NCBI RefSeq assembly: GCF_007997075.1
Contig: NZ_VORS01000001.1
Location: 124,001-188,000 of the forward strand
Length of the DNA stretch: 64,000 nt
Reading direction: 5' to 3'
From: Polaribacter sp. IC073
GTDB taxonomy: Bacteria > Bacteroidota > Bacteroidia > Flavobacteriales > Flavobacteriaceae
Shown here: piece by piece, positions 26,937-36,190 of the stretch
Position numbering within the stretch: position 1 is the first letter of the stretch
Layout: every line of letters begins with the position of its first letter
Position numbers and translations under genes: made by a program
Notes under the pieces: model-generated
What the model was told of the DNA's origin: nothing
The model's database searches: none
The model's input: only the letters and a program-made list of their open reading frames with translations

Positions 26937-27947
26937 TTATTTATCAAAAGTAACGTTCCAAATTCCTCTAACTTGGTTAATGCTGTAACCGATTGCCACA
27001 TCATTTGGATACTTTTTTCTTATTTCTTTAAAAATGTCTGGTTTAATATCTGTCTTTGGGTTTCCATGACACTGCAAACACATTCCGTTTGTTATAATTG
27101 GGTAATAAACAGAAACATTACTCTCATTCTCTACAACAATTGGCTCAGAGCTTTTATTCAACTTTACGTCGTTTTTAAAAATTCTTATATATTCATTTTC
27201 TTTATTATTTGCAAAGTTTTTAGGGTTTCTAGGTTTATCTGAAACTCTTTTTATAGCAGCATTATGTACAACAGACATGCTATCTGTTAAAGGATAAGCT
27301 TGAATATTACAAAATTTTAATGCCGCTAAAGTTCCTTCTTTTTGAATTTTTCTCATTAAATTTTTACCCAAAACGGCTTTTGTACTCAATGCATATTTTA
27401 ATCCTTTTTCTGAATAAGATAAGTCTTTTAAATTATCAACTTGATTGTGTTTTCTTTTTTTATTTTTCATTCCATTTCCAGCTCCCTTTGCTTTTCCTTT
27501 ACCCTTTTTTTCATTTAAATGATCTTCAAACCATGCTGGTTTTTCAATATCATTATCAAACATATATTCTGCAATTTGTTTTATAGTTTCTTCTGGAAAA
27601 TCTTGTTTCGGCATTACTCCAAAACGTTTTACAGCACCATTCATTTTTGCATTTTCTTTTGTTGGGTTTTTAATCCAATCTTGCATTGATGTTGTAAATT
27701 CTTCTTTTGTAGTTCCAATACTTAAGTAATGTTTTTTTATTGCAACCATTGGAGGTCCAATTCTGCTATCATGAGATGCGCTTGGACTGTGACATACATA
27801 ACAATTGGTTTCCATTAATTTTTTACCTGGATAACTGTGTGCTGTTACTATTGCTGCATCTTCTTTTTTCGTGAAATTAGATGTTTTTTGTGCGTCTTTA
27901 CAACTAAACAAAAAAGCAAATACTATAAGTAGCGTAAATTGTTTCAT
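26937..27947 (-). CDS. c-type cytochrome lipoprotein with DUF3365 heme domain
   Basis: A 336-residue periplasmic diheme protein. The signal ends in the lipobox LFSC (Cys16). A mono-heme cytochrome c domain follows with CYVCH (Cys49, Cys52, His53) and a possible axial Met in FGVMPKQDFP. A Lys-rich linker (NEKKGKGKAKGAG, about 145-170) leads to a DUF3365 (Tll0287-like) sensor-type heme domain with CLQCH (290-294). DUF3365 usually senses gas or redox state as part of kinases; here it is fused only to a cytochrome. A GTAAC-N4-GTTAC site with a perfect promoter box lies upstream. Confidence 0.85.
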   Translation of the reverse strand: MKQFTLLIVFAFLFSCKDAQKTSNFTKKEDAAIVTAHSYPGKKLMETNCYVCHSPSASHDSRIGPPMVAIKKHYLSIGTTKEEFTTSMQDWIKNPTKENAKMNGAVKRFGVMPKQDFPEETIKQIAEYMFDNDIEKPAWFEDHLNEKKGKGKAKGAGNGMKNKKRKHNQVDNLKDLSYSEKGLKYALSTKAVLGKNLMRKIQKEGTLAALKFCNIQAYPLTDSMSVVHNAAIKRVSDKPRNPKNFANNKENEYIRIFKNDVKLNKSSEPIVVENESNVSVYYPIITNGMCLQCHGNPKTDIKPDIFKEIRKKYPNDVAIGYSINQVRGIWNVTFDK

Positions 27948-27959
27948 TTATTTTTATTT

Positions 27960-28003
27960 CAAAGTTAAAAAAAATAAAATCCTTTGTAAGTAACATTAGT
28001 TAC
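27960..28003 (-). promoter_or_regulatory. GTAAC-N4-GTTAC site plus promoter box upstream of the cytochrome c gene
   Basis: A perfect GTAACATTAGTTAC at 27990-28003 (centre 27996.5) overlaps the stop codon of the Crp/Fnr gene. On the minus strand TAACTTTG (27967-27960) follows at 29.5 bp from the centre. The cytochrome ATG is at 27947, about 8 nt after the presumed start of transcription. Confidence 0.75.
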
Positions 28004-28632
28004 AGTTCTAAAATTTTGATACTGTTTCTAAAAAGTTGAATTTTATGTTCGTTTTCTAACTTTTTAAGCAATCTAGAAATCACCACTCTAGAGGTATGTA
28101 AATCTTCTGAAATTTGCTTGTGGGTGGTGGTTAATTCATCATTCTGATTTACCATTGCTTTGTCTTTTAAATACTTAAAAAGACGTTCATCCATCTTTAA
28201 AAAAGCAATTGTATCTACCGCTTCTAAAAGTTCATCTACTCTATTATGATAACTTTGTAAAATAAAAGATTGCCAACTTTTATAATTACTTAACCATTCT
28301 GTCATTTTTTCCTTTGGCAGCATAATTAACTCAATATCTGTTTCTGCTATTGCTCTAATTTTACTTTTAGTTTGCCCCAAACAACAAGACAATGTCATCG
28401 CGCAAGTATCTCCTTTTTCTAAATAATATAAAATCAACTCTTCGCCTTTCTCATCTTCTCGAAGAATTTTAATAGCACCAGATAATAATAATGGCATCCA
28501 TTTTATATAATCTCCTATTTCTATAATTGTAGTTTCTGCAGAAAAAGTTTTAGCAACACCAACTTTAGCTATTTCTTTAATTAATTCTTCTTCAAAAAGA
28601 TAACCAAAACTAATGTCTAGTTTATTTGTCAT
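28000..28632 (-). CDS. Crp/Fnr-family transcriptional regulator
   Basis: A 210-residue regulator with a cyclic-nucleotide-binding-type beta-roll (about 20-115), dimer helix (about 125-150) and C-terminal winged HTH. The sensor domain has no Fe-S cysteine cluster at the N-terminus but has Cys77, Cys83 and Cys84 in DTCAMTLSCCLG. The recognition helix is TSRVVISRLLKKLE: Arg and Ser-Arg are as in CRP/FNR, but the position of the DNA-contacting Glu is Val. GTAAC-type sites surround the gene, and one abuts its stop codon. I infer it is the local regulator; its ligand is unknown (redox, gas or sulfur species are candidates). Confidence 0.9.
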   Translation of the reverse strand: MTNKLDISFGYLFEEELIKEIAKVGVAKTFSAETTIIEIGDYIKWMPLLLSGAIKILREDEKGEELILYYLEKGDTCAMTLSCCLGQTKSKIRAIAETDIELIMLPKEKMTEWLSNYKSWQSFILQSYHNRVDELLEAVDTIAFLKMDERLFKYLKDKAMVNQNDELTTTHKQISEDLHTSRVVISRLLKKLENEHKIQLFRNSIKILEL

Positions 28633-28712
28633 TATTACTTGTTTTTACATTTATAAAAGTAATAAAATGGTTTGTAAAAACAGCATATAACCAACACTTA
28701 TTGCAACAACAA

Positions 28713-28736
28713 AAGCCCGAGTAAAACTCAGGTTTT
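28713..28736 (-). terminator. Terminator hairpin after the 43-aa gene
   Basis: CCTGAGT-TTT-ACTCGGG on the minus strand, followed by CTTTTGTTGTT, located just after the stop of the 43-residue gene and before the Crp/Fnr gene. Confidence 0.6.
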
Positions 28737-28755
28737 CTTAATGTAAAAATGGTAA

Positions 28756-28887
28756 TTATTTTGCTTTTTTGTCTGTGCTCATTAATAAATAAACTGCAAC
28801 AACTAAACCAACAACAACTACTGCAAAAACACCAATCATAATTGTACCATTTACCCAAGAAACCAGTGGTAAGTTTATAAATTTCAT
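28756..28887 (-). CDS. Small single-pass membrane protein (43 aa)
   Basis: ATG at 28887 opens 43 codons: a short amphipathic N-terminus (MKFINLPLVSWVNG), one hydrophobic helix (about 15-36, valine-rich) and a charged end STDKKAK. It has its own promoter with an FNR-like palindrome at the same spacing as the other sites, and a terminator of its own. It lies upstream of the Crp/Fnr gene on the same strand. I do not know the family; it resembles short membrane subunits of respiratory complexes in size and topology. Confidence 0.65.
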   Translation of the reverse strand: MKFINLPLVSWVNGTIMIGVFAVVVVGLVVAVYLLMSTDKKAK

Positions 28888-28906
28888 ACTCTGTTTAATT
28901 TTATTG

Positions 28907-28949
28907 CAAAACTAAACAGAATACAAAGTTTAAAATATGATAAAAATCA
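28907..28949 (-). promoter_or_regulatory. FNR-like site plus promoter box upstream of the 43-aa gene
   Basis: TGATAAAAATCA (28938-28949, centre 28943.5) is a perfect TGAT-N4-ATCA. The minus-strand box TAGTTTTG (28914-28907) is a full TAnnTTTG match, with the same 29.5-bp distance. The ATG lies 20 bp after the box. Confidence 0.65.
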
Positions 28950-28953
28950 GTTT

Positions 28954-30273
28954 TTAGAATTTTACATTTAAAATATCTCCGCTTAATTGTAGAAGTTGTA
29001 ACTCAATTAATTTCGCATCGAATTTTGCGTTATTAAAAGCTGTTTTAGAATTGATAAAGTTAATCTGAGCTTGTCTAAACTCGATAGAAGTAACTTGCCC
29101 CAACTTGTAACGCTCTTTAGTTCTATCAAAATTATTCTGAGTTGTAAAGACATTTCTCTCTTGCGCTTTTAAGATAAATAACTGGTTTTGATAATTTCCC
29201 CAAGTATTTTTAAGGTTATTTTCTATGGTTACTCTTTGTTGCTCTAATAGTATTTGCTGATTTTCTACTGCAATTTTTGAGTTTGCAACGCGTGTTTTTG
29301 TGCTTCCACCATCAAACAAATTCCATGTTAAATTCAAGCCTGCATTTAAGCCATTAGAAGTTGAACCTGCCAAAAAAGAAGTTGCGGGGTTTTCACTTTT
29401 ATTCCATCCGTAAGAAGTATTTAAGCCCAAAGAAGGTAAATAATTTGCCTTGTTTATTTTGATGTTAAATTCGCTAATAGCAATATTTTTTTCGTTTTGT
29501 TTTAAGATAGAATTATTTGCGGTTGTTTTCTGTTGAAGCTCCTCAAAATTCATCATTTCAATAAAATCTACTGCGGTTTCTACCACATAATCCACCTCTT
29601 TCTCTACTCCTAAAATAATATTTAAGCCACGTTTTACGTTACTTAATTGCTGATTGGCATTTATTAAAGTAATGCTATCATTATTAACATCTACCTCTGC
29701 ATTTAACAACGCTAATCTGGTAGATTGCCCATATTCATATTGATATTTTGCGCGCTGTAATCGTTGTTTAGAAATAGACAAAGCCTCGTTTAAATTCGAC
29801 TTATTTTCAGACAATCTTGCAATTTCAAAATAGGTTGTAAACAACTGTAAATAGGTGTTTTCTATCGTTTCTTTTGCTTGTAGCTCTGTTAAATTATAGG
29901 TTTCTTTTAATTGCTGATAATTGTACTTTCTACCCAAACCATCAAAAAGAATATAGTTTACATTTACAGATGCATTATACGATTTTGTGACGGCACCACT
30001 TACACTCGTAGAAGTACCGTCTTGTCTATTAACCGTCTGATTATCGTTTCTATAATTTGCGCCAGAAGAAAGCGAAGCCGTTGGCAAAAACCCCGTATTA
30101 TACATACTGGTATTATTTTTGGCAACTTCTAAGTTGTTGTTTGCTATTTTTATTCCGAAGTTGTTTTCTAAGGTAATTTTTAGCGCTTCTTTTTTGGTTA
30201 AAATTTCTTGTGAAATTCCGTGTAAAGTCGATAAAAAAACGACTGCCAATACTGTATTTTTAATGATCTTCAT
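28954..30273 (-). CDS. TolC family outer-membrane efflux protein (second system)
   Basis: A 439- to 442-residue outer-membrane channel. The ATG at 30273 (MKIIKNTVLAVVFLS) gives the cleaner signal peptide; an ATG three codons upstream (30282) is possible. The two OEP repeats are visible as long Gln/Asn/Leu-rich helices, for example LNEALSISKQRLQRAKYQYEYG and IAVENQQILLEQQRVTIENNL. It is last in the operon adaptor-permease-TolC and overlaps the end of the permease gene, which points to translational coupling. Confidence 0.92.
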   Translation of the reverse strand: MKIIKNTVLAVVFLSTLHGISQEILTKKEALKITLENNFGIKIANNNLEVAKNNTSMYNTGFLPTASLSSGANYRNDNQTVNRQDGTSTSVSGAVTKSYNASVNVNYILFDGLGRKYNYQQLKETYNLTELQAKETIENTYLQLFTTYFEIARLSENKSNLNEALSISKQRLQRAKYQYEYGQSTRLALLNAEVDVNNDSITLINANQQLSNVKRGLNIILGVEKEVDYVVETAVDFIEMMNFEELQQKTTANNSILKQNEKNIAISEFNIKINKANYLPSLGLNTSYGWNKSENPATSFLAGSTSNGLNAGLNLTWNLFDGGSTKTRVANSKIAVENQQILLEQQRVTIENNLKNTWGNYQNQLFILKAQERNVFTTQNNFDRTKERYKLGQVTSIEFRQAQINFINSKTAFNNAKFDAKLIELQLLQLSGDILNVKF

Positions 30274-33200
30274 TTTCGTCAAATTTAGATTCTATAATAG
30301 CTCTCTCTACTTCTTCTTTGGTAACTTCTTTATTGGTTTTTAACCACTTTACACTCACTTTTATCGAATTAGAAACAGACAATAATAAAGGCAACATTAC
30401 CAACGTTAAAATGGTTGCAATTGCAATTCCGTAAGAAATAGAAATTGCCATCGGAATTAAAAATTGTGCTTGTCTACTGGTCTCTAATAATAAAGGTGCT
30501 AAACCTGCAACCGTTGTTAAGGAAGTTAAGAATATTGCTCTAAAACGAGATTGACCAGCAGCAATTAATGCATCGTCAAATTTCATTCCTTCTTTTAAGT
30601 AATTGTTGAATTTACCAATTAAAACCAACCCATCATTTACCATAATTCCTACGAGCGCAATAATTCCTAAGAAGGATAAAATTCCTATTGAAAAATTATG
30701 AAAATAATGCCCCCAAACAACACCAATCATACTAAAAGGAATCATAATAATTAATAAAATTGGCTGACTATAAGAACGAAATGTAAATGCAATAACGATA
30801 TAAATCAACAATAAAATAATTGGCCCTACAACACCTACAGAATCTGTTGTTTTATTTGCTTCTCTATTCTGCCCTTCATACAATGGTGAAACTGTTGGGT
30901 ATTTAGAAATTATTTCTGGCAACACTCTCGTCTTAATATCATCTAGAATTTCTGTTGCACTTGTTTCAAGATCTTTTAAATCTGCTGTCACTTGTATTTC
31001 TCGTTGCCCTTTTAAGTGATTAATTGCAATGTCTCCTCTTTCTATGGTATAATTTGCAATTTCAGAAAACGCAACTCTACTTCCTGTTGGTGTAGAAATA
31101 CGCATGTCATCTAAGTTTTTTATAGAAGACCTGTCTTTTTTGTCATATCGAACCCAAACTTTAATTTCATCTTGTCCGCGTTGAAAACGTTGTGCTTGGA
31201 AACCGAAGAAACCATATCTAATTTGCGCCATAATAGACTGTAAATTGAGTCCTAATAAATAAGCGTTGTCTTTTAACGTAATTTTTATTTCTTTAATTCC
31301 CGCAGGGTCATTGTCTGAAATATCTTTTAAAAGTGCATTGTTTTCTAACTCTAATTTTAATTCTTGTTTGGCTGCTTTTAGTTCGTTTATATTATTTCCC
31401 AAAAGAGAAACAGCAATAGGACTTCCCCCAAAATTACCTCCAGAACCAATAATTAAACTTTCTACACCATATACTTTTCCTACTTTATCGCTAATAGAAT
31501 TGGTTATTTCTGGTGATGAAAAATCTCTTGCCTCACCAGGTAACAAGTTTACAGTTAAAGTAGCATTTGCACTTCCAGGACCAATTCTTTTAATTACATT
31601 TTCTACAACCGAAATATTTCCTGTTTGTTTTTCTTTATATTCTTTGTTTGTAATCCAAACTTTTTCTTCTATCGAAGAAATAATAGAATCTGTAATCTGC
31701 TCATTGGTTCCTTGTGGCATTGTTAAGGTAATCTGAACTCGATCACTCGCAACCCTTGGAAAAAAGGCTTGTTTTACAATACCTGCTTTCATTGCTAAAA
31801 CACTAAAAATGACCAACGCTATCGGTATTGAAAAAGCAAAAATTTTGTTTTGTAAGCAGAATTTTAAAAAGGGTAAATACAAAGTATCTCTCAATTTTAC
31901 CAGCAAACCATCTGCAGCTTTGTTTATTTTATTAAAAAAAGTATCAATTACATTCGTCTTTTTTTCTTCGCCATTTTCTAATCTTTTTCTGTCTAAAGCT
32001 TTCGAATGTGCAATATGTGCAGGTAAAATAATTAAGGCTTCTATTAAAGAAACTGTTAATGTTAAAAGTACAATGGTAGAAACTTCGCCAAAGAAGCTTC
32101 CGATTCTACCATCCACAAAAAAGAAGGTTGAAAATGCAATAATAGTTGTTAGAATTGCGGAAACAATTGGTGGAATTACTTCCATCGTTCCATCTATTGC
32201 TGCCTGAATTTTCGTTTTCCCTAGGTCGTAATAATGATGGTAAATATTTTCTCCAATAACAATACCATCATCTACCAGAATACCAATAACGATGATCATA
32301 CCAAATAATGACAACACGTTGATAGTTACATCAAATTGCGCCGCAAAAATAAACATTCCGAAGAACGCGATTGGCAAACCAAAGGCTACCCAAATAGCCA
32401 AACGTAAGTTTAAAAATAATGCTAAAAAAAACAGCACTAATAAAATACCTACAACTCCATTTTCTATCAATAATTTTGTTCTTCCGTTTAAAGTAATAGA
32501 AGCATCGCTAGAAACATTTAATTGCACATTTTGTTGCTGCTGATTAAATTTATGAATGTACTCTTTAATTTTATCCGCAGAAGAAATTAAATCTTCATTA
32601 TTGGTATTACTAACGGTTACGTTAATGGCTAAGTTACCATTGTAATACAATCTATCTGGATTTTCGGACCATGTATCTTTTACCGTACCAATGTCTTTTA
32701 AACGAATAATATTTCCGTTAGGACTTGTTCTAACAATTAAATTCTGAAGCTCTACACCATAATAAGAACGATTACTTGCTCTAATTAGATAATCTTCTTC
32801 AGACGTTTTTATGTTACCACCAGTAATTAATATATTAGAATTTCTAACAGCATTTGCAACTTCTGTAAAAGACATATCATACGAACGTAAATCGCTTTCT
32901 CTTACCGAAATTTCTATTTCTTCGTCTGGAAAACCAGAAATTTCAACCTGAGATATGCCATCAATTCCTCGAATATCATTTTCTACATTTCTAGCGTATT
33001 GTTTTAAAGATTTTAAAGGAATATCTTCTCCACTAACCGTAAAACTTATGGTTGGTCTAACGCTTTCTACTTTAGCAATTACTGCGGGTTCCATACCAGA
33101 CGGAAAAGACGGAACTCTATCTACCGCATTTTTAACATCAGATAAAACAACATCTATATTTTTGCCTTTTTCTACTTCTATATTTACACTTGCAGAATTT

Positions 33201-33460
33201 TCTCTAGAAACAGAGGTCACTCTTTCTACACCCACAATTCCTTTTAGATTGTCTTCAATTTTTAAGACAACACCTTCTTCCATTTCTGCTGGTGATGCTC
33301 CTGGATACGCTAAACTAATTCTAATTAACTGCGAATCTACTAACGGAAAAAATGACGATTTCATGCTAAAAGCACCAACGGCTCCAAAGATAATAAATGC
33401 AATAATCATCACATTTACAGCAACTGGGTATTTTATAAAATAAGTAATGATTTTTTTCAT
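30260..33460 (-). CDS. Efflux RND transporter permease (second system)
   Basis: A 1066-residue RND pump with the full two-repeat topology. The TM4 proton-relay segment is VIGILVDDGIVIGEN (Asp pair, drug-exporter type), and TM1 follows the usual cytoplasmic MKKIITYFIKYP start. The porter loop opens with FFPLVDSQLIRISLAYPGASP. A charged cytoplasmic tail of about 35 residues (KWLKTNKEVTKEEVERAIIE) extends beyond TM12. It begins three bases after the adaptor stop. Compared with the first pump it has a different operon order and no visible Crp/Fnr site, so it is probably under separate control. The substrate is unknown. Confidence 0.93.
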   Translation of the reverse strand: MKKIITYFIKYPVAVNVMIIAFIIFGAVGAFSMKSSFFPLVDSQLIRISLAYPGASPAEMEEGVVLKIEDNLKGIVGVERVTSVSRENSASVNIEVEKGKNIDVVLSDVKNAVDRVPSFPSGMEPAVIAKVESVRPTISFTVSGEDIPLKSLKQYARNVENDIRGIDGISQVEISGFPDEEIEISVRESDLRSYDMSFTEVANAVRNSNILITGGNIKTSEEDYLIRASNRSYYGVELQNLIVRTSPNGNIIRLKDIGTVKDTWSENPDRLYYNGNLAINVTVSNTNNEDLISSADKIKEYIHKFNQQQQNVQLNVSSDASITLNGRTKLLIENGVVGILLVLFFLALFLNLRLAIWVAFGLPIAFFGMFIFAAQFDVTINVLSLFGMIIVIGILVDDGIVIGENIYHHYYDLGKTKIQAAIDGTMEVIPPIVSAILTTIIAFSTFFFVDGRIGSFFGEVSTIVLLTLTVSLIEALIILPAHIAHSKALDRKRLENGEEKKTNVIDTFFNKINKAADGLLVKLRDTLYLPFLKFCLQNKIFAFSIPIALVIFSVLAMKAGIVKQAFFPRVASDRVQITLTMPQGTNEQITDSIISSIEEKVWITNKEYKEKQTGNISVVENVIKRIGPGSANATLTVNLLPGEARDFSSPEITNSISDKVGKVYGVESLIIGSGGNFGGSPIAVSLLGNNINELKAAKQELKLELENNALLKDISDNDPAGIKEIKITLKDNAYLLGLNLQSIMAQIRYGFFGFQAQRFQRGQDEIKVWVRYDKKDRSSIKNLDDMRISTPTGSRVAFSEIANYTIERGDIAINHLKGQREIQVTADLKDLETSATEILDDIKTRVLPEIISKYPTVSPLYEGQNREANKTTDSVGVVGPIILLLIYIVIAFTFRSYSQPILLIIMIPFSMIGVVWGHYFHNFSIGILSFLGIIALVGIMVNDGLVLIGKFNNYLKEGMKFDDALIAAGQSRFRAIFLTSLTTVAGLAPLLLETSRQAQFLIPMAISISYGIAIATILTLVMLPLLLSVSNSIKVSVKWLKTNKEVTKEEVERAIIESKFDENEDH

Positions 33461-33463
33461 AGC

Positions 33464-34579
33464 TTATTTCTTTTTATTGATTTTTACAATCATACCGTCA
33501 AATGCACCAGGTAAAGTTTGTGTTAATATTTTTTCGTTATTTTTCAATCCTTTAATTACAACATTTTTAGACCCGAAATACACAGGGTTTACGGTTACTA
33601 AACTTAAAACACTATCGTTTTTAACGGTATAGACAGATACATTATCTACCAATAATTTTCTAGGAATCTCAATAGCAGCAGTTTCTGCTTTTGCTACTAA
33701 ATTGGCTTCTAAAAACATTCCTTCTTTTAAATCTGGGTGTTTTACATCTATATATGCTTTAATGGTTTGCGAAACTTGATCTACTTTACCATTAACACGC
33801 ACAACTTTACCAGTATAATCTCTAGTTTTTTCTAAATTTGAAAGTGCCACAGCATTGCCAACTTTTAATAAGTCTGCAAATTCTGAATTGATAGAAACTT
33901 CCATCTCATAAACGCTAGGGTCTATAAACTCACCTAATTTCTGTCCCACTCTAACTAAGGTTCCAGGACTAACCAAAGCTTCTGTTAAAGCTCCTTTAAA
34001 AGGTGCTTTTATTTGATATTTTGCAAAACGTACCTCCAAATTCTTTACATTATAATAGGCTGTTAAAATTCCTCTACCAGATATGAAATACTTTTCTTTA
34101 TCTGATGAAAATTTTGGTAATTTCGGAGTTGACCTATTCATATCAAATCCTTTAATATAGGTCTCCCATTTTGCAAACTCTACAGGATAATCTAAGCGTA
34201 AATCTGGTAAAATAGCGGTTATTAAATTGTTTAAATTGCTTTTCTGAGATTGAATACTTGCATAAAACTCATCACTATTAATACTCAATAAATTTTCGCC
34301 TCTATAATAATTAGTACCCGCTTTAAAAGGCTTTTTAGATACTTTCAAAATCCCTTGAACTTCAGAAAATATTTCAATTTTATTTCTAGCTGTTAAGTTT
34401 CCGCTGGCAGACAAAATAATAGGAACTTCTTTGTTTTTTACAGTCGCTACAAAAACTGTTTTTATTTGTTTCTTATATTTTGGTCTGGGCTTTTGGTTTT
34501 TATCAATTAGGTAATTCCCTAAAAGAATAACACCAACAATAGTTAAAACTCCTAGAACTGCTAGAATAATTTTTCTCAT
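33464..34579 (-). CDS. RND efflux periplasmic adaptor (second system)
   Basis: A 371-residue membrane fusion protein. An N-terminal helix (4-22) acts as anchor; there is no lipobox. The barrel-lipoyl domain begins at VPIILSASGNLTARNKIEI and its partner half is IKAPFKGALTEALVSPGTLVRVGQ. The helical hairpin is unusually long and irregular (TAILPDLRLDYPVEFAKWETY to GRGILTAYYNVKNLE), a variant common in Bacteroidota adaptors. It is first in the operon. A TACCTTTG promoter box lies at 34639-34632. Confidence 0.9.
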   Translation of the reverse strand: MRKIILAVLGVLTIVGVILLGNYLIDKNQKPRPKYKKQIKTVFVATVKNKEVPIILSASGNLTARNKIEIFSEVQGILKVSKKPFKAGTNYYRGENLLSINSDEFYASIQSQKSNLNNLITAILPDLRLDYPVEFAKWETYIKGFDMNRSTPKLPKFSSDKEKYFISGRGILTAYYNVKNLEVRFAKYQIKAPFKGALTEALVSPGTLVRVGQKLGEFIDPSVYEMEVSINSEFADLLKVGNAVALSNLEKTRDYTGKVVRVNGKVDQVSQTIKAYIDVKHPDLKEGMFLEANLVAKAETAAIEIPRKLLVDNVSVYTVKNDSVLSLVTVNPVYFGSKNVVIKGLKNNEKILTQTLPGAFDGMIVKINKKK

Positions 34580-35017
34580 AATGTATAAAGTTTGCCTTTT
34601 TTAGAATAAAAAAAGGTTTTGATCATTTTTACAAAGGTAGTTTTTAACATAAAAAAAAATCCTTCAGCTTAAAATTAAAATGTTAAATAAATGTTATAAT
34701 CGGTTAATTTAAGTTGAAATTTACAAAATCGCTTTTCAATTATTATTTTTAACTTCTTGTTTTAGGAGACTTTATAGAATACATATTAATTCTACATACT
34801 ACCAAAATAGGTAAATGATCCTAATATATATATATTAAAAAATTTACAAACATCCATTTATTTGGTAATGTGAAACAATAAAAACTGCGCACTCTTAAAG
34901 TATACTTTAATGTTTAAAATCACAAAAAGAGAAATTCTCTTTGTAAAATAGCCGATTATTAAACTAGAAAACGGAACTTTACAAATAAAAATAGCATAAT
35001 ATATTATATGAAGTAAT
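34580..35017. other. Intergenic region between divergent genes
   Basis: This AT-rich 438-bp stretch separates the second RND operon from the acetyltransferase-like gene. The only site I can support is a TAnnTTTG box (TACCTTTG on the minus strand, 34639-34632), 52 bp before the adaptor ATG. A short run of alternating TA lies near 34826-34837. I see no gene and no GTAAC or TGAT palindrome. Confidence 0.6.
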
Positions 35018-36184
35018 TTGATTTGTTATACTAACACAAATACCGCGTTATTTTTCTCTTCAATAGATGAAATTCCTTCCCATATTTGGGAAACCCTAAT
35101 ACATACAGAAAATATTTATTTTCACCCCAATTTTTTAAAATCATTAGAAAAAAATCATCCCGAAATAACCTTTTCTTATATTGTCTTAGTGAACAATAAA
35201 AATAAACCTACAGCTTTTGCAAGTATAAAAATTATTGATTTTCAGTTAAATTCAATTAAAAACGATTTAGAATTTTTAAGAAAAATTGGTAGAAAACTAC
35301 ACGTATTTCCAGATAAAAAGCCTTTAAAATTATTAATTTGTGGCAATACTTTTGTGAGTGGAGAACATGGCGTTTTTATAAATGAAAACCAAAGTAAAAA
35401 AGCAATTATAAAAGAGCTTGCAGAAAGTATCAATCATTTTGTAAATTCTAATAAAAAATTAAAAAAACAGATAGATGCTTTTCTGATAAAAGACTTTATG
35501 AACGAATCGCTTTTTATTACTGATGAATTAAAAAATTACAAATACCACCCTTTTTCTGTAGAACCAAATATGGTGCTTCAAATTGATGAAAATTGGCTGA
35601 ATTTTGATGCTTATTTAGCTGCAATGAAAACAAAGTTTAGAGTAAAAGCAAAAAAAGCTTTTGCACAAAGTATACACCTTAAAATTAAAGAAGTTACGTT
35701 ACAAAACATTGAAGAGCAATTACCAGAAATGACCAGTTTGTACAAAAAAGTTACCTCGAACGCAGCATTTAATTTGGGGAATTTTAATTTAGAAGCTTAC
35801 AAAAACTTAAAAGACTCATTCGGCGAAAACTACATTCTTAAAACCTATTGGTTAGAAGATAAAATTGTAGGTTTTATCTCTGGTGTAGTCAATCAAAAAT
35901 CTTTGGACGCCCATTTTGTTGGCATCGATTATCAACTCAACAGAGAACATGCAATTTACCAAAGAATGTTGTATGATTACATTGAAATTGCAATTGATAA
36001 AGGACTAAAAACCTTAAATTTCGGAAGAACTGCTAGCGAAATAAAAAGTTCTGTTGGTGCGGTTCCGCAAGATTTAACCATGTATCTTCGTCACAAAAAA
36101 ACGATTAAAAACAAAATTTTAAAGTTATTTTTGCAAAGAGTTCAACCAACTCCTTTTCAACAAAAATTTCCTTTTAAAAAATAG
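35018..36184 (+). CDS. GNAT/FemAB-like acyltransferase family protein
   Basis: A 388-residue soluble protein that starts at TTG (35018); no in-frame ATG is available near the expected N-terminus, so the start is uncertain. The N-terminal half includes HTENIYFHPNFLKSLE, and the C-terminal half has the acetyltransferase-like FRVKAKKAFAQS, YWLEDKIVGFISGVV and AIYQRMLYDYIEIAIDKG..LNFGRTASEIKSS, as in the BioF2-like/peptidoglycan-bridge transferase fold. It precedes a thioesterase gene by 6 bp, so the two form an operon. The substrate (amino-acyl or acyl-CoA) is unknown. Confidence 0.75.
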   Translation: MICYTNTNTALFFSSIDEIPSHIWETLIHTENIYFHPNFLKSLEKNHPEITFSYIVLVNNKNKPTAFASIKIIDFQLNSIKNDLEFLRKIGRKLHVFPDKKPLKLLICGNTFVSGEHGVFINENQSKKAIIKELAESINHFVNSNKKLKKQIDAFLIKDFMNESLFITDELKNYKYHPFSVEPNMVLQIDENWLNFDAYLAAMKTKFRVKAKKAFAQSIHLKIKEVTLQNIEEQLPEMTSLYKKVTSNAAFNLGNFNLEAYKNLKDSFGENYILKTYWLEDKIVGFISGVVNQKSLDAHFVGIDYQLNREHAIYQRMLYDYIEIAIDKGLKTLNFGRTASEIKSSVGAVPQDLTMYLRHKKTIKNKILKLFLQRVQPTPFQQKFPFKK

Positions 36185-36190
36185 AAATAA

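Noticed and set aside
28622-28858. Cys/aromatic-rich 78-residue frame on the minus strand
   Set aside because: It is an offset frame of the 43-residue gene (28756-28887), which has a proper promoter, start and hydrophobic helix. The Cys and Phe bias comes from reading its Val-rich codons out of phase.
32955-33443. Long plus-strand frame opposite the second RND permease
   Set aside because: Antisense shadow of a strongly conserved coding region; composition and lack of start context do not support a gene. The same holds for similar frames opposite the first RND pump, PorZ and the S41 protease.
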